Origin: Brachycybe producta
Taxonomy: Eukaryota; Arthropoda; Diplopoda; Playtdesmida; Andrognathidae
Length of the DNA stretch: 64,000 nt
Reading direction: 5' to 3'
Assembly (NCBI GenBank): GCA_036925085.1
Contig: JAUPFP010000053.1
Coordinates: 124,001-188,000, forward strand
Shown here: positions 37,271 to 50,407 of the stretch, piece by piece
Layout of the letters: each line of letters begins with the position of its first letter
Position numbering within the stretch: position 1 is the first letter of the stretch
Position numbers and translations under genes: made by a program
Notes under the pieces: model-generated
Database searches by the model: none
Told to the model about the DNA's origin: nothing
Seen by the model: the letters and a program-made list of their open reading frames with translations, nothing else

Positions 37271-39120
37271 TTAGTTCATTTGCAATGAATTTTAGAATTT
37301 ACAAATCCATGAGCAAGCTTAGACACTTCAATGACGCCCACTTTGAACTGGTGTAACTTTTGAAGCATGCAGTGCACACTGGAATTGAAGACATCGCTGC
37401 ATTCCTGATTGTACAAGGAATGCAATGCATCTAACAGCTCTATTCTATAAAAATTAGTAAAAATTGTCAAAAAATAAAATTTTTTCATGAGTACCCATGT
37501 TGGAAGTTTTTCAAAAAACGGCAAAAAATGAAATAACTGGTGTAACTTTTGAAGCATGCAGTGCACAAAGGAATTTAAGACCTCCCTGCATTTCTGAATG
37601 TCCTAGAAATGCAATGCATCTAACAGCTTCATTTGTACGTCCATTAGTTCATTTGAAACGATTTTTAGAATTTACAAATCCATGAGCAAGCTTAGACCCT
37701 TCAATGACGCCCACTTTGAACTGTTGTATTTTTGAAGCATGCAGTGCACACTGGAATTGAAGACATCGCTGCATTCCTGATTGTACAAGGAATGCAATGC
37801 ATCTAACAGCTCCATTCTACAAAAATTAGTTCATTTGCAATGAATTTTAGAATTTACAAATCAATGAGCAAACTTAGACACTTCAATGACGCCCAGTTTG
37901 AACTGGTGTAACTTTTGAAGCATGCAGTGCACACTGGAAATGAAGACATCGCTGCATTCCTGATTGTACAAGTAATGCAATGCATCTAACAGCTCCATTC
38001 TACAAAAATTAGTAAAAATTGTCAAAAAATGACATTTTTTCATGAGTACCCGTGTTGGAAGTTTTTCAAAAAACGGCAAAAAATGAAATAACTGGTGTAA
38101 CTTTTGAAGCATGCAGTGCACAAAGGAATTTAAGACCTCCCTGCATTTCTGAATGTCCTAGAAATGCAATGCATCTAACAGCTTCATTTGTACGTCCATT
38201 AGTTCATTTGAAATGATTTTTAGAATTTACAAATCCATGAGCAAGCTTAGACCCTTCAATGACGCCCACTTTGAACTGTTGTATTTTTGAAGCATGCAGT
38301 GCACACTGGAATTGAAGACATCGCTGCATTCCTGATTGTACAAGGAATGCAATGCATCTAACAGCTCCATTCTACAAAAATTAGTTCATTTGCAATGAAT
38401 TTTAGAATTTACAAATCAATGAGCAAACTTAGACACTTCAATGACGCCCACTTTGAACTGGTGTAACTTTTGAAGCATGCAGTTCACACTGGAAATGAAG
38501 ACATCGCTGCATTCCTGATTGTACAAGGAATGCAATGCATTTAACAGCTCCATTCTACAAAAATTAGTCAAAATTGTCAAAAAATGACATTTTATCATAA
38601 GTACCCATGTTGGAAGTTTTTCAAAAAACAGCAAAAAATGAAATAACTGGTGTAACTTTTGAAGCATGCAGTGCACACACCGGAATTGAAGACCTCCCTG
38701 CAATTCTGAATGTCCTAGAAATGCAATGCATCTAACAGCTTCATTCTACGTCCATTAGTTCATTTGAAACGAGTTTTAGAATTTACAAATTCATGAGCAA
38801 GCTTAGACACTTCAATGATGCCCACTTTGAACTGGTGTAACTTTTGAAGCATGCAGTGCACACTGGAATTGAAGACATCGCTGCATTCCTGATTGTCCAA
38901 GGAATGCAATGCATGTAACAGCTTCATTCTACATCCATTAGTTCATTTGAAACGATTTTTAGAATTTACAAATCCATGAACAAGCTTAGACCCTTCAATG
39001 ACGCCCACTTTGAACTGTTGTATTTTTTGAAGCATGCAGTGCATACTGGAATTGAAGAAATCACTGCATTCCTGAATGTCCTAGAAATGCAATGCATCTA
39101 ACAGTTTCATTCTACATCCA

Positions 39121-40980
39121 TTAGTTCATTTGAAATGATTTTTATAATTTACAAATAAATGAGCAAGCTTAGACCCTTCAATGATGCCCACTTTGAACTG
39201 GTGTAACTTTTGAAGCATGCAGTGCACACTAGAATTGAAGACATCGCTGCATTCCTGATTGTACAAGGAATGCAATGCATCTAACAGCTCTATTCTATAA
39301 CAATTAGTAAAAATTGTCAAAAAATGACATTTTTTCATGTGTACCCATGTTGGAAGTTTTTCAAAAAACGGCAAAAAATGAAATAACTGGTGTAACTTTT
39401 GAAGCATGCAGAGCACACCGGAATTGAAGACCTCCCTGCATTTCTGAATGTCCTAGAAATGCAATGCATCTAACAGTTTCATTCTACATCCATTAGTTCA
39501 TTTGAAATGATTTTTATAATTTACAAATAATTGAGCAAGCTTAGACCCTTCAATGACGCCCACTTTGAACTGTTGTAATTTTTGAAGCATGCAGTGCACA
39601 CTGGAATTGAAGACATCGCTACATTCCTGATTGTACAAGGAATGCAATGCATCTAACAGCTCTATTCTATAACAATTAGTAAAAATTGTCAAAAAATGAC
39701 ATTTTTTCATGAGTACCCATATTGGAAGTTTTTCAAAAAACGGCAAAAAATGAAATAACTGGTGTAATTTTTGAAGCATGCAGTGCACACCGGAATTGAA
39801 GACCTCCCTGCATTTCTGAATGTCCTAGAAATGCAATGCATCTAACACTTTCATTCTACATCCATTAGTTCATTTTAAATGATTTTTATAATTTACAAAT
39901 AATTGAGCGAGCTTAGACCCTTCAATGACGCCCACTTTGAACTGTTGTAATTTTTGAAGCATGCAGTGCACACTGGAATTGAAGACATCGCTACATTCCT
40001 GATTGTACAAGAAATGCAATGCATCTAACAGCTCTATTCTATAACAATTAGTAAAAATTGTCAAAAAATGACATTTTTTCATGAGTACCCATGTTGGAAG
40101 TTTTTCAAAAAACGGCAAAAAATGAAATAACTGGTGTAATTTTTGAAGCATGCAGTGCACACCGGAATTGAAGACCTCCCTGCATTTCTGAATGTCCTAT
40201 AAATGCAATGCATCTAACACTTTCATTCTACATCCATTAGTTCATTTGAAATGATTTTTATAATTTACAAATAATTGAGCAAGCTTAGACCCTTCAATGA
40301 CGCCCACTTTGAACTGTTGTAATTTTTGAAGCATGCAGTGCACACTGGAATTGAAGACATCGCTGCATTCCTGATTGTACAAGGAATGCAATGCATCTAA
40401 CAGCTCTATTCTATAACAATTAGTAAAAATTGTCAAAAAATGACATTTTTTCATGAGTACCCATGTTGGAAGTTTTTCAAAAAACGGCAAAAAATGAAAT
40501 AACTGGTGTAATTTTTGAAGCATGCAGTGCACACCGGAATTGAAGACCTCCCTGCATTTCTGAATGTCCTAGAAATGCAATGCATCTAACACTTTCATTC
40601 TACATCCATTAGTTCATTTGAAATGATTTTTATAATTTACAAATAATTGAGCAAGCTTAGACCCTTCAATGACGCCCACTTTGAACTGTTGTAATTTTTG
40701 AAGCATGCAGTGCACACTGGAATTGAAGACATCGCTACATTCCTGATTGTACAAGAAATGCAATGCATCTAACAGCTCTATTCTATAACAATTAGTAAAA
40801 ATTGTCAAAAAATGACATTTTTTCATGAGTACCCATGTTGGAAGTTTTTCAAAAAACGGCAAAAAATGAAATAACTGGTGTAACTTTTGAAGCATGCAGT
40901 GCACACCGGAGTTGAAGACCTCCCTGCATTTCTGAATGTCCTAGAAATGCAATGAAAATAACAGCTTCATTCTACATCAA
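39121..40980 (+). repeat. Agamma-B dimer run, 372 bp x 5
   Basis: Units start at 39121, 39493, 39865, 40237 and 40609; the next head (Abeta) is at 40981. It is the counterpart of 35783-37270 with one additional dimer. The gain or loss of one 372 bp unit accounts exactly for the change of offset from 3338 to 3710. Confidence 0.93.
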
Positions 40981-41256
40981 TTAGTTCATTTGCAATGAAT
41001 TTTAGAATTTACAAATCCATGAGCAAGCTTAGACACTTCAATGACGCCCACTTTGAACTGGTGTAACTTTTGAAGCATGCAGTGCACACTGGAATTGAAG
41101 ACATCGCTGCATTCCTGATTGTACAAGGAATGCAATGCATCTAACAGCTCTATTCTATAAAAATTAGTAAAAATTGTCAAAAAATAAAATTTTTTCATGA
41201 GTACCCATGTTGGAAGTTTTTCAAAAAACGGCAAAAAATGAAATAACTGGTGTAAC

Positions 41257-43112
41257 TTTTGAAGCATGCAGTGCACAAAGGAATTTAAGACCTCCCTGCA
41301 TTTCTGAATGTCCTAGAAATGCAATGCATCTAACAGCTTCATTTGTACGTCCATTAGTTCATTTGAAACGATTTTTAGAATTTACAAATCCATGAGCAAG
41401 CTTAGACCCTTCAATGACGCCCACTTTGAACTGTTGTATTTTTGAAGCATGCAGTGCACACTGGAATTGAAGACATCGCTGCATTCCTGATTGTACAAGG
41501 AATGCAATGCATCTAACAGCTCCATTCTACAAAAATTAGTTCATTTGCAATGAATTTTAGAATTTACAAATCAATGAGCAAACTTAGACACTTCAATGAC
41601 GCCCAGTTTGAACTGGTGTAACTTTTGAAGCATGCAGTGCACACTGGAAATGAAGACATCGCTGCATTCCTGATTGTACAAGTAATGCAATGCATCTAAC
41701 AGCTCCATTCTACAAAAATTAGTAAAAATTGTCAAAAAATGACATTTTTTCATGAGTACCCGTGTTGGAAGTTTTTCAAAAAACGGCAAAAAATGAAATA
41801 ACTGGTGTAACTTTTGAAGCATGCAGTGCACACCGGAGTTGAAGACCTAACTGCATTTCTGAATGTCCTAGAAATGCAATGAAAATAACAGCTTCATTCT
41901 ACATCAATTAGTTCATTTGCAATGAATTTTAGAATTTACAAATCCATGAGCATGCTTAGACACTTCAATGACGCCCACTTTGAACTGGTGTATTTTTTGA
42001 AGCATGCAGTGCACACAGGAATTGAAGACATCGCTGCATTCCTGATTGTACAAGGAATGCAATGCATATAACAGCTCCATTCTACAAAAAATTAGTAAAA
42101 ATTGTCAAAAAATGACATTTTTTCATGAGTACCCGTGTTGGAAGTTTTTCAAAAAATGGCAAAAAATGAAATAACTGGTGTAACTTTTGAAGCATGCAGT
42201 GCACAAAGGAATTTAAGACCTCCCTGCATTTCTGAATGTCCTAGAAATGCAATGCATCTAACAGCTTCATTTGTACGTCCATTAGTTCATTTGAAACTAT
42301 TTTTAGAATTTACAAATCCATGAGCAAGCTTAGACCCTTCAATGACGCCCACTTTGAACTGTTGTATTTTTGAAGCATGCAGTGCACACTGGAATTGAAG
42401 ACATCGCTGCATTCCTGATTGTACAAGGAATGCAATGCATCTAACAGCTCCATTCTACAAAAATTAGTTCATTTGCAATGAATTTTAGAATTTACAAATC
42501 AATGAGCAAACTTAGACACTTCAATGACGCCCAGTTTGAACTGGTGTAACTTTTGAAGCATGCAGTGCACACTGGAAATGAAGACATCGCTGCATTCCTG
42601 ATTGTACAAGTAATGCAATGCATCTAACAGCTCCATTCTACAAAAATTAGTAAAAATTGTCAAAAAATGACATTTTTTCATGAGTACCCGTGTTGGAAGT
42701 TTTTCAAAAAACGGCAAAAAATGAAATAACTGGTGTAACTTTTGAAGCATGCAGTGCACACCGGAGTTGAAGACCTAACTGCATTTCTGAATGTCCTAGA
42801 AATGCAATGAAAATAACAGCTTCATTCTACATCAATTAGTTCATTTGCAATGAATTTTAGAATTTACAAATCCATGAGCATGCTTAGACACTTCAATGAC
42901 GCCCACTTTGAACTGGTGTATTTTTTGAAGCATGCAGTGCACACAGGAATTGAAGACATCGCTGCATTCCTGATTGTACAAGGAATGCAATGCATATAAC
43001 AGCTCCATTCTACAAAAAATTAGTAAAAATTGTCAAAAAATGACATTTTTTCATGAGTACCCGTGTTGGAAGTTTTTCAAAAAATGGCAAAAAATGAAAT
43101 AACTGGTGTAAC
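41257..43112 (+). repeat. Tandem duplication of a 928 bp (5-monomer) block
   Basis: Copy 1 is about 41257-42184 and copy 2 about 42185-43112. Both begin at a core reading GCACAAAGGAATTTAAG and contain the hybrid junction (41536, 42464), CCCAGTTTGAACTGG, AAGTAATGCAATGC, GGAGTTGAAGACCTAACTG and GCATATAACAGC. After copy 2 the core reads GCACACCGG, and before copy 1 the B head differs, so both edges sit at the core. Confidence 0.82.
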
Positions 43113-46100
43113 TTTTGAAGCATGCAGTGCACACCGGAATTGAAGACCTCCCTGCATTTCTGAATGTATTAGAAATGCAATGCATCAAACAGCTTCATTC
43201 TACGTCTATTAGTTCATTTGAAACGATTTTTAGAATTTACAAATCCATGAGAATGCTTAGACACTTCAATGATGCCCACTTTGAACTGGTGTACTTTTTG
43301 AAGCAAGCAGTGCACACTGGAATTGAAGACCTCCCTGCATTCCTGATTGTCCAAGGAATGCAATGCTTGTAACAGCTTCATTCTACATCCATTAGTTCAT
43401 TTGAAACGATTTTTTAGAATTTACAAATCCATGAGCAAGCTTAGACCCTTCAATGATGCCCACTTTGAACTGTTGTATTTTTTGAAGCATGCAGTGCACA
43501 CTGGAATTGAAGACATCACTGCATTCCTGATTGTTCAAAGAATGCAATAAAAATAACAGCTTCATTCTACATCAATTAGTTCATTTGCAATGAATTTTAG
43601 AATTTACAAATCCATGAGCATGCTTAGACACTTCAATGACGCCCACTTTGAACTGGTGTATTTTTTGAAGCATGCAGTGCACACTGGAATTGAAGACATC
43701 GCTGCATTCCTGATTGTACAAGGAATGCAATGCATCTAACAGCTTCATTCTACAAAAAATTAGTAAAAATTGTCAAAAAATGACATTTTTTCATGAGTAC
43801 CCGTGTTGGAAGTTTTCAAAAAACGGCAAAAAATGAAATAACTGGTGTAACTTTTGAAGCATGCAGTGCACACCGGAATTGAAGACCTCCCTGCATTTCT
43901 GAATGTCCTAGAAATGCAATGCATCTAACAGCTTCATTCTACGTCCATTAGTTCATTTGAAACGAGTTTTAGAATTTACAAATTCATGAGCAAGCTTAGA
44001 CCCTTCAATGACGCCCACTTTGAACTGTTGTATTTTTTGAAGCATGCAGTGCACACTGGAATTGAAGACATCGCTGCATTCCTGATTGTCCAAGGAATGC
44101 AATGCATGTAACAGCTTCATTCTACATCCATTAGTTCATTTGAAACGATTTTTAGAATTTACAAATCCATGAACAAGCTTAGACCCTTCAATGACGCCCA
44201 CTTTGAACTGTTGTATTTTTGAAGCATGCAGTGCATACTGGAATTGAAGAAATCACTGCATTCCTGATTGTCCAAAAAATGCAATGAAAATAACAGCTTC
44301 ATTCTACATCAATTAGTTTATTTGCAATGAATTTTAGAATTTACAAATCCATGAGCAAGCTTAGACACTTCAATGACGCCCAGTTTGAACTGGTGTAACT
44401 TTTGAAGCATGCAGTGCACACTGGAAATGAAGACATCGCTGCATTCCTGATTGTACAAGTAATGCAATGCATCTAACAGCTCCATTCTACAAAAATTAGT
44501 AAAAATTGTCAAAAAATGACATTTTTTCATGAGTACCCGTGTTGGAAGTTTTTCAAAAAACGGCAAAAAATGAAATAACTGGTGTAACTTTTGAAGCATG
44601 CAGTGCACACCGGAGTTGAAGACCTAACTGCATTTCTGAATGTCCTAGAAATGCAATGAAAATAACAGCTTCATTCTACATCAATTAGTTCATTTGCAAT
44701 GAATTTTAGAATTTACAAATCCATGAGCATGCTTAGACACTTCAATGACGCCCACTTTGAACTGGTGTATTTTTTGAAGCATGCAGTGCACACAGGAATT
44801 GAAGACATCGCTGCATTCCTGATTGTACAAGGAATGCAATGCATATAACAGCTCCATTCTACAAAAAATTAGTAAAAATTGTCAAAAAATGACATTTTTT
44901 CATGAGTACCCGTGTTGGAAGTTTTTCAAAAAATGGCAAAAAATGAAATAACTGGTGTAACTTTTGAAGCATGCAGTGCACACCGGAATTGAAGACCTCC
45001 CTGCATTTCTGAATGTATTAGAAATGCAATGCATCAAACAGCTTCATTCTACGTCTATTAGTTCATTTGAAACGATTTTTAGAATTTACAAATCCATGAG
45101 AATGCTTAGACACTTCAATGATGCCCACTTTGAACTGGTGTACTTTTTGAAGCAAGCAGTGCACACTGGAATTGAAGACCTCCCTGCATTCCTGATTGTC
45201 CAAGGAATGCAATGCTTGTAACAGCTTCATTCTACATCCATTAGTTCATTTGAAACGATTTTTTAGAATTTACAAATCCATGAGCAAGCTTAGACCCTTC
45301 AATGATGCCCACTTTGAACTGTTGTATTTTTTGAAGCATGCAGTGCACACTGGAATTGAAGACATCACTGCATTCCTGATTGTTCAAAGAATGCAATAAA
45401 AATAACAGCTTCATTCTACATCAATTAGTTCATTTGCAATGAATTTTAGAATTTACAAATCCATGAGCATGCTTAGACACTTCAATGACGCCCACTTTGA
45501 ACTGGTGTATTTTTTGAAGCATGCAGTGCACACTGGAATTGAAGACATCGCTGCATTCCTGATTGTACAAGGAATGCAATGCATCTAACAGCTTCATTCT
45601 ACAAAAAATTAGTAAAAATTGTCAAAAAATGACATTTTTTCATGAGTACCCGTGTTGGAAGTTTTCAAAAAACGGCAAAAAATGAAATAACTGGTGTAAC
45701 TTTTGAAGCATGCAGTGCACACCGGAATTGAAGACCTCCCTGCATTTCTGAATGTCCTAGAAATGCAATGCATCTAACAGCTTCATTCTACGTCCATTAG
45801 TTCATTTGAAACGAGTTTTAGAATTTACAAATTCATGAGCAAGCTTAGACCCTTCAATGACGCCCACTTTGAACTGTTGTATTTTTTGAAGCATGCAGTG
45901 CACACTGGAATTGAAGACATCGCTGCATTCCTGATTGTCCAAGGAATGCAATGCATGTAACAGCTTCATTCTACATCCATTAGTTCATTTGAAACGATTT
46001 TTAGAATTTACAAATCCATGAACAAGCTTAGACCCTTCAATGACGCCCACTTTGAACTGTTGTATTTTTGAAGCATGCAGTGCATACTGGAATTGAAGAA

Positions 46101-46226
46101 ATCACTGCATTCCTGATTGTCCAAAAAATGCAATGAAAATAACAGCTTCATTCTACATCAATTAGTTTATTTGCAATGAATTTTAGAATTTACAAATCCA
46201 TGAGCAAGCTTAGACACTTCAATGAC
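42520..46226 (+). repeat. Tandem duplication of a 1849 bp (10-monomer) block
   Basis: Copy 1 is about 42520-44368 and copy 2 about 44369-46226. Marks at +1849 include CCCAGTTTG at the start, GGAGTTGAAGACCTAAC, GCATATAACAGC, AAAAAATGGC, GAATGTATTAG, GAAGCAAGCAGTG, GCTTGTAACAGC, CGATTTTTTAG and AGTTTATTTGCAATG. It overlaps the 928 bp duplication, so the events are nested. Copy 1 from ~42985 on also matches 22990-24330 at +19996/19997. Confidence 0.83.
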
Positions 46227-49200
46227 GCCCACTTTGAACTGGTGTAACTTTTGAAGCATGCAGTGCACACTGGAATTGAAGACATCGCTGCATTCCTGAT
46301 TGTACAAGGAATGCAATGCATTTAACAGCTCTATTCTATAAAAATTAGTAAAAATTGTCAAAAAATAACATTTTTTCATGAGTACCCATGTTGGAAGTTT
46401 TTCAAAAAACGGCAAAAAATGAAATAACTGGTGTAACTTTTGAAGCATGCAGTGCACACCGGAATTGAAGAACTCCCTGCATTTCTGAATGTCCTAGAAA
46501 TGCAATGCATCTAACAGCTTCATTCTACGTCCATTAGTTCATTTGAAACGAGTTTTAGAATTTACAAATTCATGAGCAAGCTTAGACCCTTCAATGACGC
46601 CCACTTTAAACTGTTGTATTTTTTGAAGCATGCAGTGCACACTGGAATTGAAGACATCGCTGCATTTCTGATTGTCCAAGGAATGCAATGCATGTAACAG
46701 CTTCATTCTACATCCATTAGTTCATTTGAAACGATTTTTAGAATTTACAAATCCATGAACAAGCTTAGACCCTTCAATGACGCCCACTTTGAACTGTTGT
46801 ATTTTTTGAAGCATGCAGTGCATACTGGAATTGAAGAAATCACTGCATTCCTGATTGTCCAAAAAATGCAATGAAAATAACAGCTTCATTCTACATCAAT
46901 TAGTTCATTTGCAATGAATTTTAGAATTTACAAATCCATGAGCAAGCTTAGACACTTCAATGACGCCCACTTTGAACTGGTGTAACTTTTGAAGCATGCA
47001 GTGCACACTGGAATTGAAGACATCGCTGCATTCCTGATTGTACAAGGAATGCAATGCATCTAACAGCTCTATTCTATAAAAATTAGTAAAAATTGTCAAA
47101 AAATAAAATTTTTTCATGAGTACCCATGTTGGAAGTTTTTCAAAAAACGGCAAAAAATGAAATAACTGGTGTAACTTTTGAAGCATGCAGTGCACAAAGG
47201 AATTTAAGACCTCCCTGCATTTCTCAATGTCCTAGAAATGCAATGCATCTAACAGCTTCATTTGTACGTCCATTAGTTCATTTGAAATGATTTTTAGAAT
47301 TTACAAATCCATGAGCAAGCTTAGACCCTTCAATGACGCCCACTTTGAACTGTTGTATTTTTGAAGCATGCAGTGCACACTGGAATTGAAGACATCGCTG
47401 CATTCCTGATTGTACAAGGAATGCAATGCATCTAACAGCTCCATTCTACAAAAATTAGTTCATTTGCAATGAATTTTAGAATTTACAAATCAATGAGCAA
47501 ACTTAGACACTTCAATGACGCCCACTTTGAACTTGTGTAACTTTTGAAGCATGCAGTTCACACTGGAAATGAAGACATCGCTGCATTCCTGATTGTACAA
47601 GGAATGCAATGCATCTAACAGCTCCATTCTACAAAAATTAGTCAAAATTGTCAAAAAATGACATTTTAGAATGCCATGTTGGAAGTTTTTCAAAAAACGG
47701 CAAAAAATGAAATAACTGGTGTAACTTTTGAAGCATGCAGTGCACACCGGAATTGAAGACCTCCCTGCATTTCTGAATGTCCTAGAAATGCAATGCATCT
47801 AACAGCTTCATTCTACGTCCATTAGTTCATTTGAAACGATTTTTAGAATTTACAAATCCATGAACAAGCTTAGACCCTTCAATGACGCCCACTTTGAACT
47901 GTTGTATTTTTGAAGCATGCAGTGCATACTGGAATTGAAGAAATCACTGCATTCCTGATTGTCCAAAAAATGCAATGAAAATAACAGCTTCATTCTACAT
48001 CAATTAGTTTATTTGCAATGAATTTTAGAATTTACAAATCCATGAGCAAGCTTAGACACTTCAATGACGCCCACTTTGAACTGGTGTAACTTTTGAAGCA
48101 TGCAGTGCACACTGGAATTGAAGACATCGCTGCATTCCTGATTGTACAAGGAATGCAATGCATTTAACAGCTCTATTCTATAAAAATTAGTAAAAATTGT
48201 CAAAAAATAACATTTTTTCATGAGTACCCATGTTGGAAGTTTTTCAAAAAACGGCAAAAAATGAAATAACTGGTGTAACTTTTGAAGCATGCAGTGCACA
48301 CCGGAATTGAAGAACTCCCTGCATTTCTGAATGTCCTAGAAATGCAATGCATCTAACAGCTTCATTCTACGTCCATTAGTTCATTTGAAACGAGTTTTAG
48401 AATTTACAAATTCATGAGCAAGCTTAGACCCTTCAATGACGCCCACTTTAAACTGTTGTATTTTTTGAAGCATGCAGTGCACACTGGAATTGAAGACATC
48501 GCTGCATTTCTGATTGTCCAAGGAATGCAATGCATGTAACAGCTTCATTCTACATCCATTAGTTCATTTGAAACGATTTTTAGAATTTACAAATCCATGA
48601 ACAAGCTTAGACCCTTCAATGACGCCCACTTTGAACTGTTGTATTTTTTGAAGCATGCAGTGCATACTGGAATTGAAGAAATCACTGCATTCCTGATTGT
48701 CCAAAAAATGCAATGAAAATAACAGCTTCATTCTACATCAATTAGTTCATTTGCAATGAATTTTAGAATTTACAAATCCATGAGCAAGCTTAGACACTTC
48801 AATGACGCCCACTTTGAACTGGTGTAACTTTTGAAGCATGCAGTGCACACTGGAATTGAAGACATCGCTGCATTCCTGATTGTACAAGGAATGCAATGCA
48901 TTTAACAGCTCTATTCTATAAAAATTAGTAAAAATTGTCAAAAAATAACATTTTTTCATGAGTACCCATGTTGGAAGTTTTTCAAAAAACGGCAAAAAAT
49001 GAAATAACTGGTGTAACTTTTGAAGCATGCAGTGCACAAAGGAATTTAAGACCTCCCTGCATTTCTCAATGTCCTAGAAATGCAATGCATCTAACAGCTT
49101 CATTTGTACGTCCATTAGTTCATTTGAAATGATTTTTAGAATTTACAAATCCATGAGCAAGCTTAGACCCTTCAATGACGCCCACTTTGAACTGTTGTAT

Positions 49201-49675
49201 TTTTGAAGCATGCAGTGCACACTGGAATTGAAGACATCGCTGCATTCCTGATTGTACAAGGAATGCAATGCATCTAACAGCTCCATTCTACAAAAATTAG
49301 TTCATTTGCAATGAATTTTAGAATTTACAAATCAATGAGCAAACTTAGACACTTCAATGACGCCCACTTTGAACTTGTGTAACTTTTGAAGCATGCAGTT
49401 CACACTGGAAATGAAGACATCGCTGCATTCCTGATTGTACAAGGAATGCAATGCATCTAACAGCTCCATTCTACAAAAATTAGTCAAAATTGTCAAAAAA
49501 TGACATTTTAGAATGCCATGTTGGAAGTTTTTCAAAAAACGGCAAAAAATGAAATAACTGGTGTAACTTTTGAAGCATGCAGTGCACACCGGAATTGAAG
49601 ACCTCCCTGCATTTCTGAATGTCCTAGAAATGCAATGCATCTAACAGCTTCATTCTACGTCCATTAGTTCATTTG
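45982..49675 (+). repeat. Tandem duplication of a 1842 bp block
   Basis: Copy 1 is about 45982-47823 and copy 2 about 47824-49675, with a boundary at TTAGTTCATTTGAAA. Marks at +1842 include AGTTTATTTGCAATG (46165 and 48007), GAAGAACTCCC, CACTTTAAACTG, TTTCTCAATGTCC, GAACTTGTGTAAC, the hybrid junction (47455, 49297) and the rearranged B head CATTTTAGAATGCCATG (47663, 49505). Two positions inside copy 2 (48902 and 48949) match a different neighbouring unit instead, suggesting a short conversion tract. Confidence 0.85.
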
Positions 49676-50407
49676 AAATGATTTTTATAATTTACAAATA
49701 ATTGAGCAAGCTTAGACCCTTCAATGATGCCCACTTTGAACTGTTGTAATTTTTGAAGCATGCAGTGCACACTGGAATTGAAGACATCGCTAGATTCCTG
49801 ATTGTACAAGGAATGCAATGCATCTAACAGCTCTATTCTATAACAATTAGTAAAAATTGTCAAAAAATGACATTTTTTCATGAGTACCCATGTTGGAAGT
49901 TTTTCAAAAAACGGCAAAAAATGAAATAACTGGTGTAATTTTTGAAGCATGCAGTGCACACCGGAATTGAAGACCTCCCTGCATTTCTGAATGTCCTAGA
50001 AATGCAATGCATCTAACACTTTCATTCTACATCCATTAGTTCATTTGAAATGATTTTTATAATTTACAAATAATTGAGCAAGCTTAGACCCTTCAATGAC
50101 GCCCACTTTGAACTGTTGTAATTTTTGAAGCATGCAGTGCACACTGGAATTGAAGACATCGCTACATTCCTGATTGTACAAGAAATGCAATGCATCTAAC
50201 AGCTCTATTCTATAACAATTAGTAAAAATTGTCAAAAAATGACATTTTTTCATTAGTACCCATGTTGGAAGTTTTTCAAAAAACGGCAATAAATGAAATA
50301 ACTGGTGTAACTTTTGAAGCATGCAGTGCACACCACAATTGAAGACCTCCCTGCATTCCTGATTGTCCAAGAAATGCAATGCATTTAACAGCTTCATTCT
50401 ACGTCCA
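49664..50407 (+). repeat. Agamma-B dimer run, 372 bp x 2
   Basis: Agamma units at 49664 and 50036; the next head (Aalpha) at 50408. This is an isolated small relative of the 33-41 kb dimer runs. The second dimer ends with CACCACAATTGAAG and GTCCAAGAAATGC, marks also present at 56434 and 63644 but not in the other dimer runs. Confidence 0.9.

Larger units (their letters stand above)
34760..41820 (+). repeat. Large tandem duplication: 3338 bp and 3710 bp copies
   Basis: Copy 1 is about 34760-38097 and copy 2 about 38098-41820. Offset is 3338 through the first part (e.g. 35078 to 38416, 36160 to 39498). It becomes 3710 after the internal dimer run (37276 to 40986, 37861 to 41571). The 372 bp difference is one extra Agamma-B dimer in copy 2. 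Shared marks include GTGTACCCATG (36000 and 39338), GCAGAGCACACC, CCCATATTGG and the GCACAAAGGAATTTAAG cores at both starts. All three boundaries fall at the core: copy 2 is followed by CACCGGAGTTGAAGACCTAAC instead of CACAAAGG. Confidence 0.87.
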
